DNA of 64,000 nucleotides from Cryptomeria japonica (GCF_030272615.1 NC_081410.1:572643241-572707240), one strand, 5' to 3'. Shown: positions 34,653 through 46,912, counted from the first letter of the stretch. Program-made: numbers and translations. The notes: a model not told the origin generated them from the letters alone.

Positions 34653-35765
34653 TGTTGGTATTATGGATGTGTTGCATTGGTTTTGTCATTGATGTCAACA
34701 CTTATCTTCTGGAGATCTTTGGTTATGTTGAACTGACACATTATGTTCACTAGCATGTTCAGTGACTTATGCACATTCACCAGCATGTTTAGTGACTTAT
34801 GCACATTCACCGGTATATTGTTCACCGATAGGTTATATTGTTCACCGACACTAAGGATGACTTGTTATCATCTAGAGATCACTTGGTTATGTTGAAGACA
34901 TAGTTTGGACACTTGGTTTTGGTATTTTGGTTATTGGTCTAATCGGGTTGACATATTTGTGGTTACCAAAAAATTAGTCTAGGTTATGGACCGGTATGCA
35001 TTATATATTCCAAATCAGCATGACACGTTATGGAGATGATTTAATTAATTGGATATTGTTGTAAATGTATAGAGATGACATGATGTATCACATCTTGACT
35101 TATTTGTAATTAATTTAATTGTAATATTCTTAGTTAGTTGACCTACACATTTGGTCCTAGGTTCTGGTATATATGTAAGATCTCATTTGTGAGATGATAA
35201 GAGATGGTATATGGTTATGGTATTGTAACATGGTATGTGCAAATATTGAAGATCATATGAGCAGACCATAGAGAAGGATCAAGGAAGATTTGAAGGTGAT
35301 TATTAGAGCTTAATTGGTATTGAATCCAACATTGAAGATGCTACTTTGAGTAGCACATTATCATTGGATTTAATCATCCAATTGTAGTCAGTGTGACTCC
35401 TATTTTGTGATTGATCAGTGAGCTCTAGGTGGTTGGCCTTTCTGCATGTGCAGACGCCATTTGTATACACATACTATCTGCAGTAGTATTATCTGATTGT
35501 GGGTAAGGTTTTCCACTGTGGTTTTTCCCCTTACAAGGTTTCCATGTACAAATCTCTATGTTATGTGTTGTAGATGTTGTTTCTTTCTATTTTATGCATT
35601 GAATTTCACTGGTATTAATATTAACTGCTAATCTGTCAACCAACATTAAGTTTCGTTTATCAATATTAAGTATCAAGTTTGATTAAGTTATATTTGGGTT
35701 GAAATTAATAGATAGCTGATTCACCCCCCCCCCCCCCCCATCTTAGTTGCCTTCAAGTCCTAACA
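34653..35765 (+). repeat. Copia-B1 5' LTR
   Basis: TGTTGGTATTATGGATGTG at the start and AAGTCCTAACA at the end. It has a TATA-like box at about 35168-35174, then an ATCTCA-TTTG-TGAGAT hairpin at 35180-35195, the shared GTGACTCC / CACTGTGGTTTTTCCC module at about 35390-35540, and a 16-base C-run (35724-35739). Confidence 0.93.
35168..35195 (+). promoter_or_regulatory. TATA box and downstream hairpin in Copia-B1 LTR
   Basis: TATATAT is followed within six bases by a 6-bp stem ATCTCA/TGAGAT with a four-base loop. Both Copia-B1 LTRs and both Copia-B2 LTRs keep this arrangement (in B2 the complement lies near 53234-53262). As TATA-proximal sequence it would lie near the start of the transcript. 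Its role is inferred. Confidence 0.6.
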
Positions 35766-35780
35766 ATTAGCGTCAGAGCT
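35766..35780 (+). other. Primer binding site, Copia-B1 (degraded)
   Basis: ATTAGCGTCAGAGCT is the initiator-tRNA-Met site ATTGGTATCAGAGCT with three substitutions. Confidence 0.8.
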
Positions 35781-35822
35781 AAGTCCTCTTTTTGTAGAAG
35801 TTTAATAGCTTGAGGAGATTCT

Positions 35823-38800
35823 ATGGCAACTAACTTTTTCAGGAAGGAAAATCCAAAACTTGATGGAACTAACTATGATATATGGAAGATTAGAATGGAG
35901 ACACATCTAAATTGCATTGGAAGAGACATATGGGATGTTACAAAGAATAGCTATGTTTCTCCTTTACCGAATCAACCTCATCCACCAACATTGGCTAAGG
36001 ACATATAAAATGATTGCAAAGCAAGAGAAGCGCTCTTGAGTGCCTTGTCAGATCAACAAATCATGGGATTATCATATGGATCTACTACTAAAGCTATTTG
36101 GGATAAATTGGAGACATTGAAGGAAGGAGACACCACTGTTAAAATTGCAAAACTGGAATGCTTTCGGGTCAGGTATGAAAAACTAAAAATGGAAGAAGAT
36201 TGAAGAATTTTTGCTTTTATGGAAAGGGTAAATGAAATTGTTTTGGGAATACAATGCTGTGGAGGATGCTTAAGAGAAGATGAAATTGTTTCTAAAGTTT
36301 TAAGAGCATTTCCACTAGCATACAAAATGAAAGTAACTTCTATTAATGAGTTGAAAACAATGCCTAATACATCAGTATCTAGAGATACCTTGGATGGAAA
36401 ACTTTCTTCATTTGAGCTTGAAGAATTTAGTCTTGTTGCTACAATTAAAATAGATTTAGCCTTCAAAGCAGCATCATCATCATCATCTAACAAATCTAAT
36501 TAGAAAGCACTTTGTGTAAAAGAACTTGAAGATATCAAGAAGGAAAATGAATAATTGGAAGAACTTGAATCACTATTTGCAAAGAAAATGTGTAATGGTC
36601 CTATTGGAAGTAAGTATGAAGGTAAAGCACCATTCGAATGTTTTAACTACAATAAAGTTGGTCATATGGCATCTAGATGTCCTAATAGACATTCAAGATT
36701 GAGAGAATAAGCTAAAAGAAGATATAAGCCTAACCCTGAATATCAGAGATACAGATTTAAGAAGAATAGAGACAAATAATGTTACTATGTTGATGAAGGA
36801 GTTACTGATGATTCTGATGAAGAACTGACAGACAATGGATTGGCCTTTGTTTCAATAAAAGAAGATCAACCGACACCTACTATTCCACCAGTAGAGCAAG
36901 CCCTTGCAGCTAAAATTGAAGAAAAGGATGAATGGATAATAGATTCTGGATGTTCACATCATATGACTGGTGATAAAAGTAAATTCTTATCTTTTGAGGA
37001 ATACAATGGAGGTCTAGTAAGATTTGGGAATGATAAAGATTGTTTGATCAAAGGAAAAGGTACTATATCTTTTGATGGTAAGCACAATACTGACAATGTT
37101 TCCTATGTTGAAGGTTTGAAGCATAATCTTTTGAGTGTTGGTCAATTAGTTGAAAAGGGATTTCAGTTATAGTTAGAGAATGGTAAATGTAAAATCATCA
37201 ATAGAACTGGTTTGGAGATTGCAGTCAGTAATCAGACTAGAGGTAATATCTTTCATTTGAATAAGAATGAAAAGACATGCTTGATTGCACATATTGATGA
37301 AAGTTGGTTATGGCATAAGAGACTTTGTCATGTGAATTTTGACTGCATTATAAAGATTAGTTCATCTAAGGAAGTAAGGGATTTACCTAAGATTGTAAAA
37401 CCTCATAATCCGGTATGTAAGGAATGTCAAATGGGAAAGCAAGTTAGAAAAACTTTTCAAAGTATTTCTGAGAAATCCAATAATATTCTTGATTTAAGCC
37501 ATACTAACTTGTGTGGTTTGGCAAGAACAAGAAGTCTATAGGGAGATAGATACTTTATGCTAATCATTGATGATTATTCTAGAATGTGTTGGGTTACTTT
37601 TCTCAGGGAGAAATCAGAATCTTTTGGGAAATTCAAATTATTCAAGGCAATGGTAGAGAATGAAACCAATAATAAAATCAAATGTCTAAGATCAAATCAA
37701 GGAGGTTAATTTACATCTAAGGGGTTTAATACATTTTTTGAAGTGAACAGAATTAGAAGACAACTATCAACACCCCAGACACCTCAGCAAAATGGTGTTG
37801 TGGAAAGGAAGAACAAAACTATTCTGGATGCAAATAGAAGCATGATATTAGAAGCAAATCTACCTCATGTGTATTGGAGAGAAGTAGTGAATACAATGGT
37901 CTACACTTTCAACAGAGTTCACATCAAAAGTGAAATCAGTAAGACCCCTTATGAACTATGGTTTGGTGATACTCCTACTCTTAAATACTTTAGAATGTTT
38001 GGAAGCAAATGTTATATTAGGAGAGATGAGTATATTGGTAAATTTGATCCTAGAAGTGATGAAGGAATATTTCTTGGTTATTCATCTAAGAGCAAGGCAT
38101 ATAGATGTTTTAATAAAAGATTGCAGAAAATCATTGAGAGTGCAAATGTGAAGATAGATGAAAAATTTAGAGGAAATTCAAGGTCTATGGATTTTGCACC
38201 TACAGTTGAGATGATCATAAATGAACCTATACAGAGTGCACCAGTATAGAATGTGGATATAGTCACATTGATATCATCAAAGAATTCCATTGTGACTAAA
38301 TAACAACAAGTAAACACACCTAGGTATGTAAGACTGAATCACTCTAAAAGTTAGATAATTGGGAATAAGTATCAAGGTATTATGATAAGAGGAAGACTGG
38401 AAAATGAAGAGGTATGTTTAATTTCTCAAATTGAACCAACATCTATTATTGAGGCATGCAAAGATAAATTTTGGATAAAATCTATGGAAGATGAATTAGA
38501 ACAAATTGAAAAGAACAATACATGGACATTGGTTCCTCGGCCTAAAGACAAAAATGTAATTGAACTAAATGGGTATTTAGAAACAAACTTAATGAATATG
38601 GTAAGGTAATCAGGAATAAAGAAAGATTAGTGTGTAAAGGATATTCATAGAAAGAGGGAATTGATTATAATGAAACTTTTGCACCGGTAGCTAGAATTGA
38701 GGCAGTCAGATTGTTTCTTGCATTTGCAGCTCACAAGAACTATAAAGTATATCAAATGGATGTAAAATGTACATTTCTAAATGGTGATCTTGGAGAGGAA

Positions 38801-40027
38801 GTTTACATTGAACAACCTGGTAGATTTTCATTGATAAATGATAAAGATATGGTTTGCAGATTAAGGAAAGATTTGTATGGATTGAAGCAAGCTCCTAGAG
38901 CTTGGTATGCTAGATTGGACAAATGTCTTTTGAAGCTTGGTTACACTAAAGGTAATGCTAACAAAAACTTATATTTCAAAGTGACTAATGAAGACATCTT
39001 GGTTATTGAAGTTTTTGTTGATGATATCATTTTTGGAGGAGAAGATGGATTGTGTAAAGACTTTGCTAATAAGATGCAGGAAGAATTTGAAATGTCTATG
39101 ATTGGGGAGATAAAATTATTTTTACAATTGCAGATTTCATAGACTGATAAAGGTATACTCATATGTCAAACAAAGTACTTGAAGGAACTATTGAAGAAAT
39201 TTGGTATGGAAAACTCTAAACCGATAAGTACTCCTATGACTACAATTGATAAATTGACATTGAAGGATGATTCAACTCTTGTTAATCTGACAAGATATAA
39301 ATCTATGATTGGATGTTTAATGTATTTGACACAAACAAGACCTGATATAATGAATGTAGTATGTATTGTTTCAAGATTTTAGAGTAATCCTAGAGAAAAT
39401 CCTGAATCAGTAGTGAAAAGGATTTTCCAGTATCTACAAGGCACAACTAATCTTGGTTTATGGTATCCTAAAGATGAAAATTTTGATTTATGTGCATACA
39501 CCAATGCAAGTTGGGCAAGATATGTAGATGATAGAAAGAGCAGCATCGACAGGGCATTATTTCTTGGTAGTAGATTGATTTCATGGTTAAGCAAGAAACG
39601 GACTTGTACATCATTATCAACAACAAAATCAGAATATGTTGCAGCAACAACTAATTGTACTCAGGTATTATGTATTAAGCAAATGTTGAAGGACATAAAG
39701 GTAAAATGCAAAGAATCTATAATTATTTATTGTGATAATTTAGTAGCAATTGATATATCTAAGAATCCGATATTTCACTCTAAGACTAAATATGTTTCTA
39801 TCAGATATAATTTTCTGAAAGAGAATGTTGAAGCAAAAGAAGTGAGATTCATTTATGTGAATACTAAAGAGCAGATTGCAGATATCTTTACTAAGCCTTT
39901 GCCTAAGGAAATTTTTGAATATCTTAGAGAGAAGCTTGGGATTACACCCTCACTAGTAGAGACTTATACAGTTGATGATTGGCATCAAACTAACATAATT
40001 AACAGAGAAACTTTTTTTCGACTTTGA
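35823..40027 (+). pseudogene. gag-pol: Copia-B1 gag-pol polyprotein (degenerate)
   Basis: The order is Ty1/copia: gag, protease, integrase, RT, RNase H. Gag opens at the ATG at 35823 (LDGTNYDIWKIRMETHL) and has the knuckle CFNYNKVGHMASRC at about 36638-36679 (second Cys lost). Protease WIIDSGCSHHMTGD is at about 36930-36975. Integrase has the H-x4-H and C-x2-C zinc site at about 37311-37440 and a core in which both Asp positions read Asn (HTNLCGL and SNQGG). RT has [13 protein letters not shown] and FVDDIIFGG (about 39013-39042). RNase H ends with TKSEYVAATTNC and IADIFTKPLPKE. Stops lie at about 36006, 36201, 36501, 36552, 36777, 37170, 37539, 37709, 38247, 39140 and 39380, plus a frameshift at about 38565-38640. 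It is inactive. Confidence 0.9.
36470..36488 (+). repeat. Short trinucleotide repeat coding Ser in Copia-B1 gag
   Basis: (CAT)n encodes a run of Ser. In Copia-B2 the homologous run (57586-57624) is longer. Confidence 0.7.
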
Positions 40028-40351
40028 TGGAGGAGAGCTACTTCTTAGGGGGAGTAGCTGGTTAAAACAATTGATTATTGTAATTGGTTCTATGAATTGG
40101 TTGTATGTTCTGGTATTTGTATTGCTTTGGCATTTGATGTCAAAGGGGGAGTGATATCTATGAAAAAACATTAACATTATCCTTTGGGGAGAGATTATTC
40201 ATTGTGGGAGAGATATATACTCTCTACATTTGTATTTTGATTTCTAGTATTTATCTATTCTGGAGACTGTTGGTTTTTGGTTTTTGGCATTCTGTTTTGG
40301 CATTTAGATGTTTTTCCATCTTGTGTTGCCATGAATGCCAAAGGGGGAGAT
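40028..40351 (+). other. 3' spacer and polypurine tracts, Copia-B1
   Basis: An upstream purine motif CAAAGGGGGAG (40141-40151), preceded by TTGATGT, lies 200 bp before the LTR. The main tract is AAAGGGGGAG at 40340-40349, before the LTR at 40352. No ORF is supported. Confidence 0.8.
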
Positions 40352-41432
40352 TGTTGGTATTATGGATGTGTTGCATTGGTTTTTTCATTGATGTCAACAC
40401 TTATCTTCTATAGATCTTTGGTTATGTTGAACCAACACATTATGTTCATCAGCATCTTCAATGACCTATGCACAGTCATCGGTATACTGTTCACCAACAA
40501 GTTGTATTGTTTACTAGCACTGAGGATGACTTGTTATCATCTGAAGATCACTTGGTTATGTTGAAGACATGGTTTGGACACTTGGTTTTGGTATTTTGGT
40601 TATTGGTCTAATCGGGTTGACATATTTTCTATTATCAGCAAATTGGTCTAGGTTATGGACCGGTATGCATTATCTATTCCAAATCAGCAAGACACATCAA
40701 GGAGATGATTTAATTAATTGGATATTGTTGTAAATTTATTGATCAGACATGATGCATCACATCTTGACTTAATTGTAATTGATTTAATTGTAATATTCTT
40801 AGTTAGTCGACCTACATATTTGGTCCTAGGTTTTGGTATATATGTAAGATCTCATTTGTGAGATGATAAGAGATAGTATATGGTTATGGTATTGTAACAT
40901 GGTATGTGTGAATATTGAAGATCATATGAGAAGACCATAGAGAAGGTTCAAGGAAGGTTTGAAGATGATTATTAGAGCTTAACCGACATTGAATCTAGCA
41001 TTGAAGATTATACTTTGAGCAATACATTATCATTGGATTTATTCATCCAATTGTAGTCAGTGTGACTCCTATTTTGTGATTGAGCAGTGACCTCTAGGTG
41101 GTTGGCCTTTTTGCATGTGCAGACCCCATTTTTATACACATACTATCTGCAATAGTATCATCTGATTGTGGGTAAGGTTTCCCACCATGGTTTTTCCCCT
41201 TAGAGGGTTTTCACGTACAAATCTATGTGTTATGTGTTGTAGATGTTGTTTCTCTTTCTATTTTATGTAGTGAGCTTCACCGATATTAATATTAACTTCT
41301 AATCTATCAACTGATATTAAGTTTGGTTTACCTATATTAGGCATCAAGTTTTATTAACTTATATTTGGGTTGAAATTAATAGACAACTGATTCACCCCCC
41401 CCCCCCCTCTCAGTTTCCTCCGGGTCCTAACA
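40352..41432 (+). repeat. Copia-B1 3' LTR
   Basis: The 1,081 bp pair with 34653-35765. The C-run is 13 bases here against 16 in the 5' copy. Confidence 0.92.
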
Positions 41433-42273
41433 GTTCCATCTTTCATATTTTGGTCTTGTTGATTACTGGCAGACTCTTCACTGACATTAGCACTGACACC
41501 GACATGTATCTTCACTAGTTGGAAAGGAAATCTTTGGTTACTAGCAATGCAGGTCAGCATGGTTTATAAATAGGTTATCGATATTGTAGGCCAACATCAT
41601 TTGGAGATCTGACATTGACAATTGATTTTGATATTGAGCCGACATGTTTATTCATATTGTAATTATCTTTGTAAGTCAACATAAGGTGTATAAGAGGTAT
41701 ATAGGTTAGTTGGTTAAATCATTTTTTAAATATGTTGGAAGGAAATAATGAAGGAGATGTGAAATATATGAGATAGATAATGTATTTGAGGATATTTATG
41801 TAAAGGGGTATTCCGGTAAGGGTTTAGGGTTTCAGACCAGAACAAACAAAGCTTAACTGAAATTGTATTCAAGCATAAAAGATGCTATCTTTGCAATTCA
41901 ATCATTTCTCTGGATTGTAGTCTAGATTTGTATGCAGCCAGTGAGACTCCATTTGTGATGAGTAGTACGCTCTGGGCTATAAGCCTTCCTGCAAGTGCAG
42001 GCCCCTATATTTTTTAATATCTTTTCATATGGCCAGTGGATTGATATTGTGGGTCACAAATCCCACCATGATTTTCCTCTTTGAGGTTTTCCACTTATAA
42101 TTTTGTGTGTTATGGTATTCATTTATGTGATTGTCTTATTGGTTGCTTTACTTCTTTTAGCTCTATGTGTACTGGTATACTAATTGGTGTATGCATGTTT
42201 TAATAAGGTTAAAAACAATTATTTTGGTAGAACACTAATTCACTCCCCCTCTCAATGTTCTTAGATTCCAACA
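41433..42273 (+). repeat. Element 3 3' LTR, right piece
   Basis: Continues the LTR of 34583-34652 with CCATCTTTCATATTTTGG, matching GACTTTCACATTTTGG of the 5' LTR, and ends TTAGATTCCAACA. The element's TSD ATTTG follows. Confidence 0.85.
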
Positions 42274-42278
42274 ATTTG

Positions 42279-42775
42279 AAGGTGATGAAATGAAAAAAAA
42301 GCCAAGATAAAAAATCTAAAGCACAATTTTGAGAGTGTGAGAATGTGTGATGATGAAAACATAGAAGGATATATTCATCAAGTGAATGAAAATGTAAATT
42401 CTCTTAGAGGTGTTGGTGGATTGGTGGGAGAAAGTGAAGTTGTAAGGAAGATGATGACAACATTGTAGAAAATCTATAAATCAAAGGAGTATGCTATTGA
42501 GGAAAGTCTTGACATGAATAAGTACACTATGGATCAGCTCCTTAGTTTACTAACTTTCTTTGAGATTATTGAATTGTATGAAATCAAAAGGAAAGGAAGG
42601 AATCTGCATTCAAAACCATAAAGAAGCCTAAAGAAGAACTAAAAGAAAATGAAAACTTGGATGAGATTGATAAAAATTTGTGAAAAGATTAAGGAGATGA
42701 ACTAGGAAGTACAACTTAGGTAAGTTACCCCTAAAATGTTTTAATTGTGGAAGAATGTATCATTATTCTTCTACA
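42279..42775 (+). pseudogene. gag: Old copia gag, C-terminal part
   Basis: Joins 20526-20823 in frame after removal of Element 3. It reads FEGDEMKKKAKIKNL, then ENIEGYIHQVNENVNSLRG, the typical UBN2-type gag core, and a CCHC knuckle CFNCGRMYHYSSTC (about 42734-42775) that keeps all ligands. Stops and a frame change occur between about 42465 and 42720. No protease or later domain follows, because other sequence starts about 42780. Confidence 0.7.
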
Positions 42776-42780
42776 TGTAT

Positions 42781-43350
42781 GTGTAACATCATAAATTACA
42801 TCCCTGTACATTTTCTTGCTCAAATAGGCCCTATTTTAGAATGTATGGTCTCTCACATCTGGTTCCACTCATTGCAACCTAATTTAGAATATCATTTCAA
42901 TATCTCCCCCTTATTGAAGACCTTAGGTCCCAATTTGAGCCTACTTTGGAGGGATCATGGTGGCTAGGGTTCCCTACACCCCTTAGTTTGGCCTCAAATT
43001 GAAATAACACAACCATCAAGTGAATTGGGTGGGAAATATTTGCCCGTGTTAGCCAACTCCATGTTTTACACCACAAAATGTGTAAGAGGGGTATATAAGT
43101 AGGGTATCCTTGTCATTTTTGTTAATTCCTTAAGTCCACATAAAATCAATAAGGAAAACTTGAGATCAAGCATTCAAACATTCAACCATTCAAGTATTCA
43201 ACATTCAAGACATTTCATCCCATTGTATTCTTCATTGTTGCAACTTTCAACAAACTTCATGCAAGCATGTATTTTGTTAAGTCCTAAGATTATTATTTTT
43301 CATGTAAAAACTAGCTAACCTTATTTCACCACCTTAGAGTATGTATAAAA
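42781..43350 (+). promoter_or_regulatory. LTR-like promoter fragment of another element
   Basis: The fragment begins TGTAACATC. It contains a TATA-type box GTATATAAG at about 43092-43100 and, about 65 bp on, an imperfect CATTCAA tandem (about 43170-43208). This looks like the upstream and leader part of a gypsy-type LTR. It ends where the 3.5 kb LTR begins, so its right end and family are unknown. Confidence 0.4.
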
Positions 43351-46300
43351 TGTTAGCATTGAAGTTGTCATTGATGTCAACATGTTTGTGTGCAGGGTTG
43401 AGAAGTTGTAGCAGATAATGTGTGCCCCAAATGAAGATAAAAAAGAATGAGATGATTTTGTTTCAGTTTGACTAAATTGGTGTTGCTAAAATGTTGATAA
43501 AGAGAAGATTAGTTCATGTTGGCAAAGCTAATGCATGATGATGAGGTTTCAACAAAATGTCAACTTGCAAGCTGCAAGTTACGTAGAAGAGTTGATAGAT
43601 TAGATTGTTGAAGATAGAGATCATAGAGATCAAGTTGATGAATGGTTGCAAACTCCCACAAAGCCATATGACATGTCTAAGAAGTTCATATTGGATATCC
43701 TAGTGCTAGGGTTGTGAAAAATAATAGATCCTGTATATTGGCAATACCCTACTAGGTTATATCAATCACATTATGATATACATATGCATCACAAGCATAT
43801 CAGGATAGCTAAGCCAATCAAATGTTGTGAAGGTGAAGTGGTCATATCGAAATAAAGGTGGTCATATCAAAATAGCTCGACCAATACCAAATCATGTGGA
43901 GGAAAGTGCTATTAACATAAGTCATGCCGATGTTGGGTAATGTGTAGTTTATATTGTGTTTGTACCATATCAGGATAGCAATATCGATCATAATGGGAAA
44001 GCCACTTATCGGTTTAGCTGACAAAGGTGGCTAACAATTTAATGTTATGTTGATAGAGTAAAATACTCTGACAATCACTGTGTCAGAATAGCTATGCTGA
44101 TCAGGAGACCCAGGATGTGCATTGAGTTATCTGACAAAGGCATCATAACTATTTTGTGTTATGTTGATAGAGTAAACTACTTCAAAAATCACTATGTCGA
44201 GATAGCTATGCTGATCAGGAGACCTATGATGTGCATTGAGTTATCTAACAAAGGAAATATAATGATTTTGTGTTATACTGATAGCACTTACTACTTTGAT
44301 ATCATTGTATCAAAATAGCTATGGTGACCAAGTAACTGAGGATGCCTATCAAAATAACTATTGAAGGTGGAATAAAACATTCTTACTATGTTGATAGTGT
44401 AAACTATCCTGACATCTAACTATCGAAATTCATATACTGATACGGACAACATTGGATCACATATGAGATTGTGATAGCTATTCCAATTGAGGAGTATGAA
44501 GAGATGTCTCCTTTGTGAGATCATCAGAATAGCATGCTGATATGGAGGAGGTCTTTGGAGTTCGGTGTCAGAGTAACTATGTCGATGGTGGTTCATGTTG
44601 GGTCATCATAATATGTTTGTACAAATAGTATAACATCCAAAAGCTAAACCGATAGTGTTAGCTATTGTGATGGGTATGCATTTCGAAGTAGCCTATGTTG
44701 ATGAAGTCTATCACCATGGAGAGTGCATTTTGGGATACCTATATTGATAAAGGGAGGTAGATAGTGTGGTATCAGAATAACTTGTTTGGTCGATCTAGGA
44801 TGATTTTCCTATGTTGATAGTCATGGTTATCCCAATGAGTGGTCGTTTGGTCTGAGGTCTTTCAGTTTGAGATAACTTATGCTGATGGAGAGTGTGAACA
44901 TGGAGTTTGTGCTTTAGTATAGCCTATGGCAATAAGGGATATCGAAGGTGAGTTTCTCATCGAAATAACTCATACCAATGAAATGAACAAAAGACATCAT
45001 AAGGTGATTGGAATAGGTTATAAAGGTGGAGTAAGTGCAAAATGTTAATCCGATAGTTAAAACTATTTTGATAGCTAGTCTGCAATGCGACTTCAGGATG
45101 GCTATGGCAATGAACATGAGGAATGAGAATTATAGTTGATAGAGTTGATCATGATAATTACTTGTTGTCAACTCGACATGTCTGCATAACATGAAGGTTA
45201 TTCAGAGCATGGAGTTTGACTAATCTGAGTAGCCCAATTGTACACATGACAGTTGACCTATCTTGACCAAGTGACCTGGATGACTAATGAGAAGACACAT
45301 GTATACCAGGTGATCAAGAAGATATACTAGATACTGAATGAGGTTGTTGGTCAATCTAATTAATTTAGAGGTCGAGCGACAAATAAGATGTTTTTGCAAG
45401 TCGACAAACTCATAGGTCCACAAGGATAGCAAGTAGGATTGAAAATGTGACCTGGACATCGAATGTGATGACATGTGTGCTCCAGGTGGTCAAACATAAA
45501 TGTAGGGTTACTGAACAAGGTGTTGATGGTCTAATGAAGTTGTTGTTGATTCAAACAAGGCAAGTAGTCAGTGAGTGCATTAATGGCGAACCTGTTACAG
45601 GGGATTGCAAGGCTTGAGATGATCGACTGAGGCAGAACCAAATCTATGAGATAGATTAAGTTTACCAAATATAGCACACTAAGTATAGAGAGGTGTCATT
45701 TAATGTAGATTGGTCAATCCAAGGAAGAAAATCAAATCTACTATGACCCACTCAGGGAAAAGAAAATGAATTAAGTTCAAATTGTAGATTTGGAGGTAAA
45801 AGTATCACATGAACAAAACTGACTGATTCCTATAGAAGGCGTTGAGATTTGATATTGGTAGGTGAATTAGGTAGAGTTGTGAGTACAAGTGGTAGGATTG
45901 ACAAAGAAAGGTGTAATGTTCTAGCTGAGTTGCATGATGATGTGGCATGTGGAACCACCACAATCATGGTTGGTGTAGTTAATGAGTGTACCCATGGAGA
46001 ATAGTGGGGTGTGATTGAATGATATGGCGGGGTTGATGCATGTACAAAATATGGAGGACAACAACTAGTAGAGAGAGTTGTAAGATAGAATAGAGGTCTA
46101 TGTAAGTGATGCTACTGATTAGGAGAGAAAGGTTGTCGCCAAGAACAAATAGAAGAAATAGAGAATAGAGAACAGTTGCAGAAAAAAAGAAGGCAATGTA
46201 GAGCTAAGAGCAGATAGAATAGAAAGATAAAAGGTAAAGATAGTGAAGAGAACAGAGTAGAGAATAGACAAAGAGAAGGTGATAGAGAATGTAGTGAAGA

Positions 46301-46853
46301 GAAGAAGAACTGAAAGGGAGAAGACAAAGAGTAAAGAATAGATAAGAAGAGATTAGACATAGAGAAAGGATAGAGACTGAAAGGGAGTAAGAGAAGAGAT
46401 AGATAGAGAGTAGTGAGCTGAGATTGAAAGCCTAGGGATAGTGAGCAGAAAAGAGACAAGTCAATCTCTAGAGAAGATTTGTAAGGTGTTGCAAAACCAC
46501 ATTTGCAACAAGGTACTTAAACTGTAATCATTATATTCTCATTTTAATCTTTGTGTGGGTGCCCAGAGCTAGGGGTTGGTGCCCTAAATGTTGTAACCAG
46601 TGTTTACTTGTGAGGCTGGATTGCAACAATAGACTCTAGCAGCATTTATCATTGAGATTTTTCCCCACCATGGGTTTTCCTCATATTCACTTGTGTTATG
46701 TGATATGCCTCTTATGTGTGTGTTTTCATTTGTTTAATATCTCTGCTCATGGTTTGTGAATAAAGTTATTGTTGCTTATATCTTTAGAAAGTAATTCTTT
46801 TTATTGATTATCATTGATTCACCCCCCTCTTAGTGGTCCATTGTGTTCCAACA
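43351..46853 (+). repeat. Long LTR (~3.5 kb), 5' LTR or solo LTR
   Basis: It begins TGTTAGCATTGAAG and ends TGTGTTCCAACA, followed by a PBS-like stretch (46854-46868). It has the shared CCCACCATGGGTTTTCC module (about 46668-46684) and a C-run with CTCTTAGTGG near the end. The length is three times that of the other LTRs here. A 114-bp tandem repeat (44044-44271) and many related AATAGCTATG/TTGATAG words account for some of the extra length. ORFs in it look like chance. The paired LTR is not in view. Confidence 0.65.
44044..44385 (+). repeat. 114-bp tandem repeat
   Basis: Units are 44044-44157 and 44158-44271, with a third, degenerate unit from 44272. Each has GTTATGTTGATAGAGTAAA, then an AATAGCTATGCTGATCAGG block and GATGTGCATTGAGTTATC. 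The frame through the repeat is open for 74 codons only because 114 is a multiple of three. Confidence 0.8.
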
Positions 46854-46868
46854 ATTTTTATCAGAGCC
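46854..46868 (+). other. Degraded primer binding site after the long LTR
   Basis: ATTTTTATCAGAGCC follows the LTR end and resembles the initiator-tRNA-Met site with GG changed to TT. The leader is cut by Element 4 at 46913. Confidence 0.65.
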
Positions 46869-46912
46869 ATAGGTTCTCTAGTTGAAAAGCTTCCTCCATC
46901 TTGGGTAGATTT

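Larger units (their letters stand above)
34653..41432 (+). mobile_element. Copia-B1: complete but inactivated Ty1/copia retrotransposon
   Basis: A 6,780 bp element with LTRs of 1,113 and 1,081 bp, PBS, a single gag-pol reading path and PPT. It interrupts the 3' LTR of Element 3. The 5-bp flanks are GTTTG and GTTCC, which match at only three positions but align with one GTTTC in the intact 5' LTR. At least a dozen in-frame stops and one frameshift disable gag-pol. Copia-B2 at 52661-59406 is a second copy of the family. Confidence 0.93.
20824..42273 (+). mobile_element. O2 Element 3: non-autonomous LTR retrotransposon, carrying two later insertions
   Basis: A perfect duplication ATTTG flanks the element (20819-20823 and 42274-42278), which interrupts an old copia gag. 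The span is 21.45 kb. Removing the gypsy-type element (22622-30496) and Copia-B1 (34653-41432) leaves about 6.8 kb, close to the 6.5 kb of Element 2. It has 5' LTR, PBS, gag, ORF2, PPT and 3' LTR in order, with no pol. It is older than both insertions it carries. Confidence 0.9.

Noticed and set aside
44094-44318. 74-codon ORF with an internal repeated peptide
   Set aside because: It is produced by the 114-bp tandem repeat, whose period is a multiple of three.
46112-46459. 115-codon Ser/Leu/Phe-rich ORF on the minus strand
   Set aside because: It comes from an AGAGAA-rich stretch of the long LTR. The composition explains the open frame.
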